From contig JAEUTY010000018.1 in assembly GCA_016787805.1 (NCBI GenBank), positions 1 through 64,000 on the forward strand: a stretch of 64,000 nucleotides of DNA, in the 5' to 3' direction. Shown here one piece after another: positions 26,706 through 34,288 of this stretch. This DNA is from Flavobacterium sp. (GTDB taxonomy: Bacteria > Bacteroidota > Bacteroidia > Flavobacteriales > Flavobacteriaceae). The notes beneath the pieces are model-generated. The model was given only the letters and a program-made list of their open reading frames with translations, searched no databases and was not told the origin of the DNA. Both the position numbers and the translations under genes were made by a program. The stretch's first letter is position 1; every line of letters starts with the position of its first letter.

Positions 26706-27152
26706 CTATTCTACATATCTTACGGTAAACACTATATTATTACCATCATTAACAAGTTGATAAACACCCGCCAGATAAGTAGCCGTTGGCTTTAAACCAA
26801 ACAACCTACGTTCACCTAGTTGAAACGGTGAGTTATCTTTTAACTCGAAAGTGGTTTTGTTGTGGTAAAAATTTAAGTTTTCCGCATTCATTGATGCAAA
26901 TGGAATTTTAAATGTCATAGAACTGTCTGAGTTCATGGTTTGGAATGTATTTCCTGTTTGAGAAGGGTCTGTCCATGTTATACTAGTACAAAAACTCCAC
27001 CCAAAACAAAAGTTATTACTTCCCGAAACTGCACCAACTCCTTTAGGTGTTCTGTGTGTTTTTCCTACTTCACTACTTACTTTAGCTTGTTGTGCATTAA
27101 CCGAAATGGATACAATAACTGTGGCTATTAAGCCGAATACTACTTTTCTCAT
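26706..27152 (-). CDS. Small secreted Cys-containing protein (paralogue of 24759-25202)
   Basis: 148 residues. A signal peptide ends near SVNAQ (21). The mature N-terminus holds NNFCFGWSFCTSI, two Cys five residues apart. Then comes a SMTFKIPFASMNAENLNFY segment and a C-terminal beta-strand pair around YLAGVYQLVNDGNNIVFTVRYV. It is monocistronic, with its own terminator and operator copy 4. Function unknown; the Cys pair is probably oxidised outside the cytoplasm. Confidence 0.8.
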   Translation of the reverse strand: MRKVVFGLIATVIVSISVNAQQAKVSSEVGKTHRTPKGVGAVSGSNNFCFGWSFCTSITWTDPSQTGNTFQTMNSDSSMTFKIPFASMNAENLNFYHNKTTFELKDNSPFQLGERRLFGLKPTATYLAGVYQLVNDGNNIVFTVRYVE

Positions 27153-27218
27153 ATAAATAAAATTTAGGTTAAATTATTTTCACTTCGTTTGTAATTTACT
27201 TGTGAATAATTTTGAGGA

Positions 27219-27275
27219 TAAAGGTAGTTTTCTGAAAAAGTAGATAAGTACGGGAAATCCGTACTAATTGTTAAT
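27219..27275 (-). promoter_or_regulatory. Promoter and operator copy 4
   Basis: -7 element TACCTTTA on the minus strand (27226-27219); operator GTACGGGAAATCCGTA at 27248-27263, the best palindrome of its subtype (TACGG n5 CCGTA), with TGTTAAT at 27269. Same spacing as the other four copies. Confidence 0.72.
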
Positions 27276-27288
27276 TTTTTTGAATTCT

Positions 27289-27951
27289 TTAGATGAACCC
27301 TAATTTACGAGCTTCAACAATAAGATCTTCGTCTGTGCCTTTGTCTATAAAAAAGAAATCCTTTATTCTAGATTTGCGTTTTTCAATAGCGCTGTCCGAA
27401 AGACCAAGCTGATTTGCAATAGTTTTGTTTTTAAAACCTTGAGAGAGTAATGTTATAATTTGTCGGTTGATACTGTCTAAGTAATCTTCACGTGACAACA
27501 ATTCTTTGATACTGCTTTTTACAGTTTCTGTGTAATAGGTTTCATCATTCAATACCGAGTCAAACGCTTCAAGCAAAACATCGCCATCAAAATCGCTTTT
27601 TATCAAAAGTCCGCTAGGACGCACTTTGTGTATAATGTCGTAAATAACAAATGATTCTGCGTGAGAGGTAAGCATTATTATTTTGCAGTTGGCTAAGTGT
27701 TCCCTAGCCAGAAGTGCAAGATCTTCGCCTGATTTTATTTTTTTTTCAAAAAAAGGCGGTAAACTTCTGTCCAGGAAAACCATGTCAAATGCATTTCTAT
27801 TTGATTCGTTTGTGATGATAAAATAAGCCTCTTCACAATTGTGACAAAAAGTAGCTTCTATTTCTAGGTTTTTGTCGTTGAATTCCAGAATGGTTTTATA
27901 TCCTGTTAACATTGTTTTGTGGTCATCGACCATCAAGATTTTATATACCAT
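27289..27951 (-). CDS. NarL/LuxR-type response regulator 2
   Basis: 220 residues. Receiver domain with D61 in VFLDRSLPP, and a LuxR helix-turn-helix at about 157-215 (NRQIITLLSQGFKNKTIANQLGLSDSAIEKRKSRI). Paralogue of regulator 1. It follows the sensor kinase gene by 34 bp, so the kinase and this regulator form a cognate pair, and regulator 1 may be a second output of the same kinase. A palindrome TACTTTCATGTGAAAGTA lies in the short gap. Confidence 0.92.
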   Translation of the reverse strand: MVYKILMVDDHKTMLTGYKTILEFNDKNLEIEATFCHNCEEAYFIITNESNRNAFDMVFLDRSLPPFFEKKIKSGEDLALLAREHLANCKIIMLTSHAESFVIYDIIHKVRPSGLLIKSDFDGDVLLEAFDSVLNDETYYTETVKSSIKELLSREDYLDSINRQIITLLSQGFKNKTIANQLGLSDSAIEKRKSRIKDFFFIDKGTDEDLIVEARKLGFI

Positions 27952-27962
27952 TTGAGCAAATT

Positions 27963-27980
27963 TACTTTCATGTGAAAGTA
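27963..27980. promoter_or_regulatory. Palindrome between the kinase and response regulator 2
   Basis: TACTTTCA, TG, TGAAAGTA: 8-bp perfect arms in the 34-bp gap, 12 bp before the regulator start. It may be an autoregulatory site or an RNA hairpin separating the two coding regions. Confidence 0.45.
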
Positions 27981-27985
27981 TAAAA

Positions 27986-29983
27986 CTAATTTGGAATTAA
28001 CAAATTTATTTTTGTCCCTTTGTTCGGCTTTGTTATCAGCTGAAAATGGCCGTTAATTTCTTCCATTCTTGATTTCATGTTCTTTAATCCGATTCCGCTT
28101 CTTTGATTTTCTGCATTAAATCCAATTCCGTCGTCTTCTATTTTTATTTCGATTGTTTCCTCTTTTTTGGTCATTTCTATCGAAACATTACTGGCTTTTG
28201 AATATTTGTCGATGTTTTGAAGTGCTTCTTGAATAATTCGATAGATGTTTATTTTAATATCGTTGTTAATAACATTCCATTCTATTCTTTCGTCAACTTT
28301 CATTTTAAAGTTGATATCGGAGTGGCTTCTTATAGAATGGAATAAATTTTCAACTATAGTGATAAAATTTACGTTTTCCGAAAACAGGTTTTTGTTTAGA
28401 TCGTGGGATATGGTTCGTATTTCTTTTTCAATATTTTGAATTTCTTTAATATATTCTATACACCTTGCAATAGTGTCAGGATCTGTCCTTTTATTCAAAA
28501 CGTATAGGTTCATCCGAATACTCGATAATTTTCCCATAACACCATCGTGCAATTCTTGAGAAATTCTTCTTTTTTCGATTTGCTTTCCTTCCTCAATTTT
28601 TTGTTGTTGTGCAAGCATCAATTGATAAATTTCTTCTCTATCTTTTTGGTGTTCTTGTTCTAACAATAATTGTTTTGTTTTGGCTTTTTGAGATTGATTT
28701 TTGTACCATAAAACAATAAGCATAATGGTTAATAATCCAAATCCAGAAATTAAAATTAGTCGTATTAATAGCGTGTTTTTTTCTTCTTCTATTATCTTTT
28801 TTTGCTTAATGATTTCATCGGTTTCAAACTCTATTCTTGCAAATTTATCGCGTACAGATCGTTCTACGATTTGAAGGCTATCATTTAATGAAATGTACTT
28901 TTGTGAATAGTATGAAGAGTTGTTCGCATTGGCTTGGATTAATAATTGAAGTAGTTTTAATTCATCTTCAAAAATCTTATTTTTATGAGCCTGTGTGTAG
29001 CCTTCTTTTAAGTAAAAATTTGCTTTTACAGTGTCTTTTTGAGATAAATAAAATTCTGCTAAATAGATTTTAGAAGTCAATTCAATCGAAATGTTTTTGA
29101 TTTCTTTACCAATTTTGAGTGTTTCATAAAATTGTTTGTATGAAGAAGTATCTCCGAGTTTGAACTTAGAATACGCAATATTATCGAGCAAATAGCAATA
29201 AAGCGAACTGTTTTCTCTTTTTATTTGATTCAAATCGACATACTCTGTAATATAGTTTATTACCTTTTGATATTGGTTTTGTTTTCTAAACGTACTTGCA
29301 ATATAATTGTCAATTTGTGCTTTAAAAACTAAATATTGAGGATCTGATTTTAAACTTTCTACAATAGCAAGTGCTTTTTCATAGTATTTTAATGCTTTCT
29401 CATTATTATTCATTCCGTTTAAAGCGTTTGCAATAGTTAAATAACACCCATAAATATGTATGTTGTCTTTTTTTTCAGTTGCTAATTTAAGTGCTTCAAT
29501 TCCTATTTTTTCCGATTCTTTGTAATCTTTTACATACCAATATAAGGTTGCCTTATTGTTTAAGATTGAAATTAAAAAAGGTTTTCTTTTTGTTTTTTTT
29601 GATAACTTTTCTGCTTCATTAAAATAATAAAATGCACTATCATTAATAGCATAATTGAGATAATATCCTCCTAAACATGTTTTACCTTTAACAATGCCAA
29701 AAGTGTCGTTGATTGTTGTCGATTTTTCAATTAAAATATCCGAAACAATTTTTAATTTAGTAAACTCTTGTTTGGCAAGATAAACATCTGTTAGTTGTGA
29801 ATATTGATTTCGGATTAGTGTATCATATTTTTTATCCTTTAACTCAAAAATTAATTTGTCATTGCTATCTTTGACATCAACCGTCGGGTCTGATTTGGAT
29901 GCGGTTTTCTCATCCAAAAAATGATCGTTTTTTCGATTACATGAAGTGATGATTATGAGACAGGAGAGTAAAAAAATTTTCAA
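27986..29983 (-). CDS. TPR-containing sensor histidine kinase (HisKA_3 type), lipoprotein N-terminus
   Basis: 665 residues. The N-terminus MKIFLLSCLIIITSCNRKND has a lipobox ending in Cys15, so the sensor part may be a lipid-anchored periplasmic domain. TPR repeats fill about 55-360, followed by a membrane helix (about 405-425: LLIRLILISGFGLLTIMLIVLW) and a coiled coil. The HisKA_3 box RRISQELHDGVMGKLSSIRMNL has its phospho-acceptor His near 473. A HATPase_c domain ends in GIGLKNMKSRMEEINGHF and GTKINLLIPN. This type partners NarL-like regulators such as the one directly downstream. Confidence 0.93.
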   Translation of the reverse strand: MKIFLLSCLIIITSCNRKNDHFLDEKTASKSDPTVDVKDSNDKLIFELKDKKYDTLIRNQYSQLTDVYLAKQEFTKLKIVSDILIEKSTTINDTFGIVKGKTCLGGYYLNYAINDSAFYYFNEAEKLSKKTKRKPFLISILNNKATLYWYVKDYKESEKIGIEALKLATEKKDNIHIYGCYLTIANALNGMNNNEKALKYYEKALAIVESLKSDPQYLVFKAQIDNYIASTFRKQNQYQKVINYITEYVDLNQIKRENSSLYCYLLDNIAYSKFKLGDTSSYKQFYETLKIGKEIKNISIELTSKIYLAEFYLSQKDTVKANFYLKEGYTQAHKNKIFEDELKLLQLLIQANANNSSYYSQKYISLNDSLQIVERSVRDKFARIEFETDEIIKQKKIIEEEKNTLLIRLILISGFGLLTIMLIVLWYKNQSQKAKTKQLLLEQEHQKDREEIYQLMLAQQQKIEEGKQIEKRRISQELHDGVMGKLSSIRMNLYVLNKRTDPDTIARCIEYIKEIQNIEKEIRTISHDLNKNLFSENVNFITIVENLFHSIRSHSDINFKMKVDERIEWNVINNDIKINIYRIIQEALQNIDKYSKASNVSIEMTKKEETIEIKIEDDGIGFNAENQRSGIGLKNMKSRMEEINGHFQLITKPNKGTKINLLIPN

Positions 29984-30014
29984 TGGTAATTATTTTAGAA
30001 ATTCAAATTTAATA

Positions 30015-30075
30015 AATAAATAATTGTAGTAACAAAATCCTCAATAGTTCTGGAATTGCTACTACAATTATTTTT
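30015..30075 (-). terminator. Long hairpin downstream of the small lipoprotein gene
   Basis: AATAATTGTAGTA ... TACTACAATTATT arms, 13 bp, with a loop of about 30 nt. It separates the small lipoprotein gene from the kinase gene, both on the minus strand. Confidence 0.6.
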
Positions 30076-30092
30076 AACGGACTAGAGCTTAA

Positions 30093-30257
30093 TTAAGGTT
30101 TTATTACAATAATAATTGGAGGTTCGCTATCTTTATTTAATTCGTTTGAAGTTTGAGCTGTTGAATTTTTCTCCTCTTTGGTTGGAAGTTCGTCTGCTGT
30201 ACAAGATGATAATGTTGCTAAAACTGTAAATGCGATAAGTAAGATTAGTTTTTTCAT
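30093..30257 (-). CDS. Small 54-residue lipoprotein
   Basis: From the ATG at 30257: a signal peptide with lipobox LSSC (Cys about 19), an acidic stretch after the Cys (TADELPTKEEK) that fits surface export in Bacteroidota, and a striking end PPIIIVIKP. An upstream ATG at 30281 would only add non-signal residues. No family recognised. Operator copy 5 lies 110 bp upstream, so it probably belongs to the same regulon as the peptide operon. Confidence 0.75.
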   Translation of the reverse strand: MKKLILLIAFTVLATLSSCTADELPTKEEKNSTAQTSNELNKDSEPPIIIVIKP

Positions 30258-30366
30258 GATATTTTGTATTAAATAAGACAATGGTTTTTAACCAACACAT
30301 TTTGATAAATGCGCAGTGATTTTGTTAATTTTTTTAATAATTTTCTGTTGTTGTATTAATACGATG

Positions 30367-30423
30367 TAAAATTATTATTGAAACAATCCTTAGCATTACG
30401 GAAAAAGCGGAAAAAATGTTAAA
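30367..30423 (-). promoter_or_regulatory. Promoter and operator copy 5
   Basis: -7 element TAATTTTA on the minus strand (30374-30367); operator TTACGGAAAAAGCGGA at 30396-30411 with TGTTAAA at 30417. This copy bridges the two subtypes: it starts like copies 1 and 3 (TTAC) and continues like copies 2 and 4 (GG.AAA..CG.A). Same 22-nt offset to the -7 box. Confidence 0.65.
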
Positions 30424-30457
30424 TCAATATTTAGAAATCAATTAACCTTAATACTGT

Positions 30458-31198
30458 ATGAACAGAACACTAGTTATAGGTGACATTCACGGCGGATTGA
30501 GAGCCTTACATCAAATCATGGAGCGCGCCAACGTAAACCAAAACGACACCTTGATTTTTTTGGGCGATTATGTGGATGGTTGGAGTCAGTCGCCCGAAGT
30601 GATTGATTTTTTAATCGATTTAGATAAAAAACAAAAATGCATTTTCATTCGTGGCAATCATGACGATCTCCTATTGGATTGGCTTACTGAAAATACAGCC
30701 AATTTTGATCAGAAAATGTGGTTTCAACATGGTGGCGAAGCAACTGTTTTGGCGTATTTGAAAGTTTCAGAATCAACCAAGATAAAGCATATTGAATTTT
30801 TAAAATCTCTTCAAAATTATTATTTGGATGAAAAGAACCGTTTGTTTATTCACGCCGGCTTTACCAATATGAAAGGAGTGGAATACGAGTATTTTTCAAA
30901 GCTTTTTTATTGGGACAGAACCCTGTGGGAAACTGCTCTCGCTACCGATAAACGAATGTCAAGAAGCAATCTTTTTTATCCTAAAAGACTCATGCTTTAT
31001 CACGAAATTTATATTGGTCATACACCTGTAACACGCATTGGTCAAACTGTTCCCATAAAAAAAGAATGCGTTTGGAATGTAGATACGGGAGCTGCATTTA
31101 ATGGTCCGTTAACCATCATGGATGTTGATAGCAAACTATTTTGGCAAAGCGAACCTTTACCTCATTTGTATCCAACAGAAAAAGGAAGAAAAGAATAA
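30458..31198 (+). CDS. Calcineurin-like metallophosphoesterase (PP2A-type serine/threonine phosphatase family)
   Basis: 246-residue cytoplasmic enzyme with the three metal-binding blocks GDIHG (about 8-12), GDYVD (about 36-40) and GNHD (about 66-69), and a later IGHTPVTRIG. Such proteins dephosphorylate proteins or small phosphates; the substrate is not predictable. It diverges from the small lipoprotein gene. Confidence 0.9.
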   Translation: MNRTLVIGDIHGGLRALHQIMERANVNQNDTLIFLGDYVDGWSQSPEVIDFLIDLDKKQKCIFIRGNHDDLLLDWLTENTANFDQKMWFQHGGEATVLAYLKVSESTKIKHIEFLKSLQNYYLDEKNRLFIHAGFTNMKGVEYEYFSKLFYWDRTLWETALATDKRMSRSNLFYPKRLMLYHEIYIGHTPVTRIGQTVPIKKECVWNVDTGAAFNGPLTIMDVDSKLFWQSEPLPHLYPTEKGRKE

Positions 31199-31212
31199 TC
31201 TCAGATTTTTAC

Positions 31213-31220
31213 TACCTTTG
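31213..31220 (+). promoter_or_regulatory. -7 element before the DUF6646 gene
   Basis: TACCTTTG matches TAnnTTTG exactly, 23 bp before the ATG at 31244. No clear -33 TTG at the best distance. Confidence 0.55.
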
Positions 31221-31243
31221 CAAAAATTTTAATTTTTATTCAA

Positions 31244-31765
31244 ATGAAAAAAATAACAGTATTTTTATTTTTGGTTGCTGTAAGTGTGATGAATGCGCAG
31301 GCTTACAAAGGAAAAGGAGACATTAAAGGTCAAGTTGGCGCAATTGTACAATCAGGTGCAACAGGAATTTCTGTGTCGGCTGATTTTGGTTTAGGAGAAA
31401 ACATGTCTTACGGATTTGTTAGTTCTTACTTATTATCGGCTAATGACGAAATATATGTAGTTGATGGTACAAATGTTGATTTGGCTAAACCAAAATTTCA
31501 AGATCGAGTTGATTTAAAAGCGCGTTTTAATGCTAATATTGGTAGTGTTATAGGTTTAGATGATAAAATGGACGTTTATCCAGGACTAAACTTAGGGTTA
31601 AGAAATTTTGGCGCTCATGTTGGCTTCCGTTATTTCTTTACTAATGGTTTTGGTTTGTTTAGCGAAGCGGGGTTCCCTATTGCTAAATACGATAAAAATG
31701 TTGATTCATTCGAGTACTACAACAACCAATTCACTTTGACTTTCGGCGCTTCATTTAACTTATAA
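31244..31765 (+). CDS. DUF6646-like outer-membrane beta-barrel protein
   Basis: 173 residues. A signal peptide ends near VMNAQ (19). The rest consists of alternating beta strands with Gly-rich turns (GQVGAIVQSGATGISVSADFGLG, GLNLGLRNFGAHVGFRYF) and a C-terminal strand ending in FGASFNL, as in small outer-membrane barrels. Resembles the DUF6646 group of flavobacterial proteins. Role unknown. Confidence 0.8.
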   Translation: MKKITVFLFLVAVSVMNAQAYKGKGDIKGQVGAIVQSGATGISVSADFGLGENMSYGFVSSYLLSANDEIYVVDGTNVDLAKPKFQDRVDLKARFNANIGSVIGLDDKMDVYPGLNLGLRNFGAHVGFRYFFTNGFGLFSEAGFPIAKYDKNVDSFEYYNNQFTLTFGASFNL

Positions 31766-31776
31766 TACCCAAAAAA

Positions 31777-32352
31777 ATGAGTGTTGTTACAGAAAAAAGA
31801 TTAAGAGATCGAAGTGGTTCAGTGTGTGAAATTAGTGGAAGTGATGAAAATTTAGTGGTGTATTTGGTTACGCCTAAAACAGAAGCTACTCCAGAGAATT
31901 GCGTTTTAATAACAAAAAACCTACGTGACCAAATTGAAAACCCAGCAACCACTAATCCGAACGATTGGCGCGGTTTGAGTGATAGTATGTGGAATGAAAA
32001 TCTTCCCGTTCAAATTGTTTCGTGGCGTATGCATGCGCGTTTGAAAAACAATGATATGTTGGATATGATGTACTTGGATGAAGATGCTTTAGAATGGGCA
32101 AAAGCTACAGGCGAAGCCGACGATGACGAAAGTAAAATTGTGCACAAAGATTCAAACGGAAATGTTTTGCAAGATGGTGATTCGGTTGTTTTGATTAAAG
32201 ATTTGGATGTAAAAGGAGCAACATTCACCGCCAAACGTGGAGCCGCTGTTCACAACATCAAATTGGTTTGGGACGATGCCAACCTTATTGAAGGAAGAGT
32301 GGAAAATCAAAATATTTATATTCTGACGCAATACGTGAAGAAAACAAAGTAA
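31777..32352 (+). CDS. PhnA/YjdM-domain protein
   Basis: 191-residue soluble protein. The C-terminal third has the PhnA domain signature: DSNGNVLQDGDSVVLIKDLDVKGATFTAKRGA, VHNIKLVWDDANLIEGRVENQNIYILTQYVKK. The N-terminal part contains CEISGSDENLVVYLV. Despite the name, this family has no proven role in phosphonate use. It begins 11 bp after the DUF6646 stop and is probably co-transcribed with it. Confidence 0.88.
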   Translation: MSVVTEKRLRDRSGSVCEISGSDENLVVYLVTPKTEATPENCVLITKNLRDQIENPATTNPNDWRGLSDSMWNENLPVQIVSWRMHARLKNNDMLDMMYLDEDALEWAKATGEADDDESKIVHKDSNGNVLQDGDSVVLIKDLDVKGATFTAKRGAAVHNIKLVWDDANLIEGRVENQNIYILTQYVKKTK

Positions 32353-32380
32353 AACATAGATTTTGCAAATTTTCATAAAT

Positions 32381-32412
32381 AAAAAGCGCTCTAATATTAT
32401 AGAGCGCTTTTT
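32381..32412. terminator. Bidirectional terminator
   Basis: AAAAAGCGCTCT / AGAGCGCTTTTT, 12-bp perfect stem with T-runs on both strands, between the convergent PhnA-like and PcfJ-like genes. Confidence 0.9.
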
Positions 32413-33828
32413 TTATCTGGCCAAAACCGCACAACCTTTGACCAATATAAAGAGGATGTAGAAAAACCATTTCCAATCAACCTCACTACCGTAATCGGTT
32501 CGTCTTTGGTAATTTTCAAACTCATCAAATCGCTGAAAAGCAGGTTGCGGTTGATTCATTTGAAAATCAGGCAAAGCGTGCTGAACTGCAGGTTGATACG
32601 CTTCTTGATTTTCATCTTCATAATCAAAAAAAAGATCTAAGTTTTCTTTTTTGGCCCACTGATTGATCATGTCCAAACTTTCACTTGAAACGTATTCATT
32701 GTACTTCGCTTTGGCTTGAATAATGGCTTTTTCTGCCATACAAACTTCTATTGTAGCCAAAGTGATATAAGTAGCATCAACTTGTTGTTTCCTCAAAGAG
32801 AATATCGCTGATCGACCTTCTATACAGTCGTACTCGTATTCTGCCACACAGTGACTCATTTCGTAACCTTCATTGTAAAGTTCTTCGGAGTTAACTAACT
32901 CCACTATATAATAAAAATCATCGGTCACTTGTTTTTCAAAACCCATTATTTGACTGGTTTCCCATTCGGCTCTATTCAAAGCTTCTTTTCTTTTTTGACA
33001 CTCCAAATTCCATTGATCTGTATGTCTTATCAAAGCTTCCCAAGTTCTGCCTTTCATGCTGAAATTTTTATCTTGGTTGAATTGCTCTTTGATGTAAGCC
33101 AACACTTCTTGTAATTTGTCAAATGGCAAAGTTTCTTGGTTCGCAAAGAAACCCATTACCTTTTTCCAAAATTCCTCGTTTTCAAAACTTTCAGACAAAC
33201 TACTCCACGCCAATGTTTCGGCCATCAATTCGTTTGCACCGTATCCTTTGGCCTGAGCAAATCTTATCGCTTGCTCTATAGTGTAATTGGCTGGTACGTT
33301 TTTGAATTCAAAAGCCATTTTTCGTGTCATTTGGATAGGAAAACTACTCAATTTCAACACACTATCGCCTCGGCCAAGCTGCACATACCATAACATGTGT
33401 ATTTTATTTTCTCCAAAAAAAGCGCCTTCCAAAAATTCAGGAACTTCATATTTGGCATAACAAAACTGTATCAAATCACTCATGATACTTTCGGTTTCAA
33501 TAGATTCTTTTTTCCATTCAAAAAGATCTCTTACCATTTTATTACCAAAAGAAGCCATATTAGCCAATGCATTGATATACAATTCGTTTCTCAATAAAGG
33601 ATAACATTTTTGCGCCGCTAAATGCAACAACAAATCTCTAAAAGTGGCTCTTTTCCACGTGTTTTGCGTTTGACTCATGGATGCAAAGCAAGTGCCGATT
33701 ACCGAAGACAAATTGCCCTGATTACCGATTGCACTACTTTTTGTTTCATACAATTGCTCCACCATTTGACTGAAAGCAGAAGTGTAACTCTTTGTATTTT
33801 TGATCAATGTTGCATTATTTGTTTCCAT
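32413..33828 (-). CDS. PcfJ-like protein
   Basis: 471 residues. The C-terminal half carries the PcfJ-like signature: ELYNEGYEMSHCVAEYEYDCIEGRSAIFSLRKQQ followed by TYITLATIEVCMAEKAIIQAKAKYN. It ends in a hydrophobic segment (WFFYILFILVKGCAVLA). PcfJ homologues are common on conjugative elements, but chromosomal copies like this are widespread in Flavobacteriaceae and no other mobile gene is near. Function unknown. Confidence 0.82.
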   Translation of the reverse strand: METNNATLIKNTKSYTSAFSQMVEQLYETKSSAIGNQGNLSSVIGTCFASMSQTQNTWKRATFRDLLLHLAAQKCYPLLRNELYINALANMASFGNKMVRDLFEWKKESIETESIMSDLIQFCYAKYEVPEFLEGAFFGENKIHMLWYVQLGRGDSVLKLSSFPIQMTRKMAFEFKNVPANYTIEQAIRFAQAKGYGANELMAETLAWSSLSESFENEEFWKKVMGFFANQETLPFDKLQEVLAYIKEQFNQDKNFSMKGRTWEALIRHTDQWNLECQKRKEALNRAEWETSQIMGFEKQVTDDFYYIVELVNSEELYNEGYEMSHCVAEYEYDCIEGRSAIFSLRKQQVDATYITLATIEVCMAEKAIIQAKAKYNEYVSSESLDMINQWAKKENLDLFFDYEDENQEAYQPAVQHALPDFQMNQPQPAFQRFDEFENYQRRTDYGSEVDWKWFFYILFILVKGCAVLAR

Positions 33829-34009
33829 TTGGAAGTTATTTTTTTTTAAGTCATTTTTTTTTTTGCATTAAATTAAAATGCCCGATTCTAACAAATTCAG
33901 AATCGGGCACAAATAAATGTGTTTGTATACTGCTCTACGTGAGCAGCACCTTGATTACTGAATGCTTTTTGTACTTGTATCTACTATTTTCTTTGTCCTT
34001 CATAAGCAT
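33829..34009. other. Leader region between candidate sRNA and the PcfJ-like gene
   Basis: It contains two hairpins: GCCCGATTCT / AGAATCGGGC (33880-33908) and CTGCTC / GAGCAG (33930-33946). A 22-codon minus-strand frame (MKDKENSRYKYKKHSVIKVLL) lies between this and the terminator at 34015; whether it is translated is unclear. The first hairpin could end a second short transcript. Confidence 0.5.
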
Positions 34010-34011
34010 AA

Positions 34012-34174
34012 AAAAACCCGAAAGGTTAATTTCGGGTTACTATAATTATTGTATTGTGTTTGTAAACATTTAATCACATAATAGTAAACCCGATACTGAC
34101 GATAAGAGATTTCCTCTTTCGCAAAGCGTCACGTATGTCGATTGAATACTATACATATTTCTTATTTTTTTATT
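34012..34174 (-). ncRNA. Candidate small RNA (about 160 nt)
   Basis: A consensus promoter (TTG at 34207-34209, 18-bp spacer, TATTTTTG at 34188-34181 on the minus strand) would start transcription near 34174. A strong rho-independent terminator (AACCCGAAA / TTTCGGGTT plus T7) ends at about 34010. The body has nested complementarity, GACG...AAGAG GAAAT CTCTT...CGTC (34085-34137), and no plausible ORF. It could instead be a leader of the PcfJ-like gene with premature termination. Confidence 0.5.
34015..34038 (-). terminator. Terminator of the candidate small RNA
   Basis: AACCCGAAA / TTTCGGGTT with a 6-nt loop, followed on the minus strand by seven Ts. Confidence 0.8.
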
Positions 34175-34180
34175 CGGCGG

Positions 34181-34209
34181 CAAAAATAATTGATTTTATT
34201 GATTTTCAA
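34181..34209 (-). promoter_or_regulatory. Consensus promoter of the candidate small RNA
   Basis: TTG (34209-34207), 18-bp spacer, TATTTTTG (34188-34181) on the minus strand; both elements match the Bacteroidota consensus. Confidence 0.65.
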
Positions 34210-34237
34210 AAATTTGCCTCTAATTTAGAATTAAAAT

Positions 34238-34269
34238 AAAAAGCGTCCCGAAATTTCAAGACGCTTTTT
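34238..34269. terminator. Terminator of the aldehyde dehydrogenase gene
   Basis: AAAAAGCGTC / GACGCTTTTT with a 12-nt loop and T-runs both ways, 20 bp after the stop. Confidence 0.88.
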
Positions 34270-34288
34270 CTATTCTCTTTAGAAAAGA

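Noticed and set aside
32413-33828. Mobile or conjugative element around the PcfJ-like gene
   Set aside because: No other transfer, integrase or replication gene is present and no attachment-like repeats were found.
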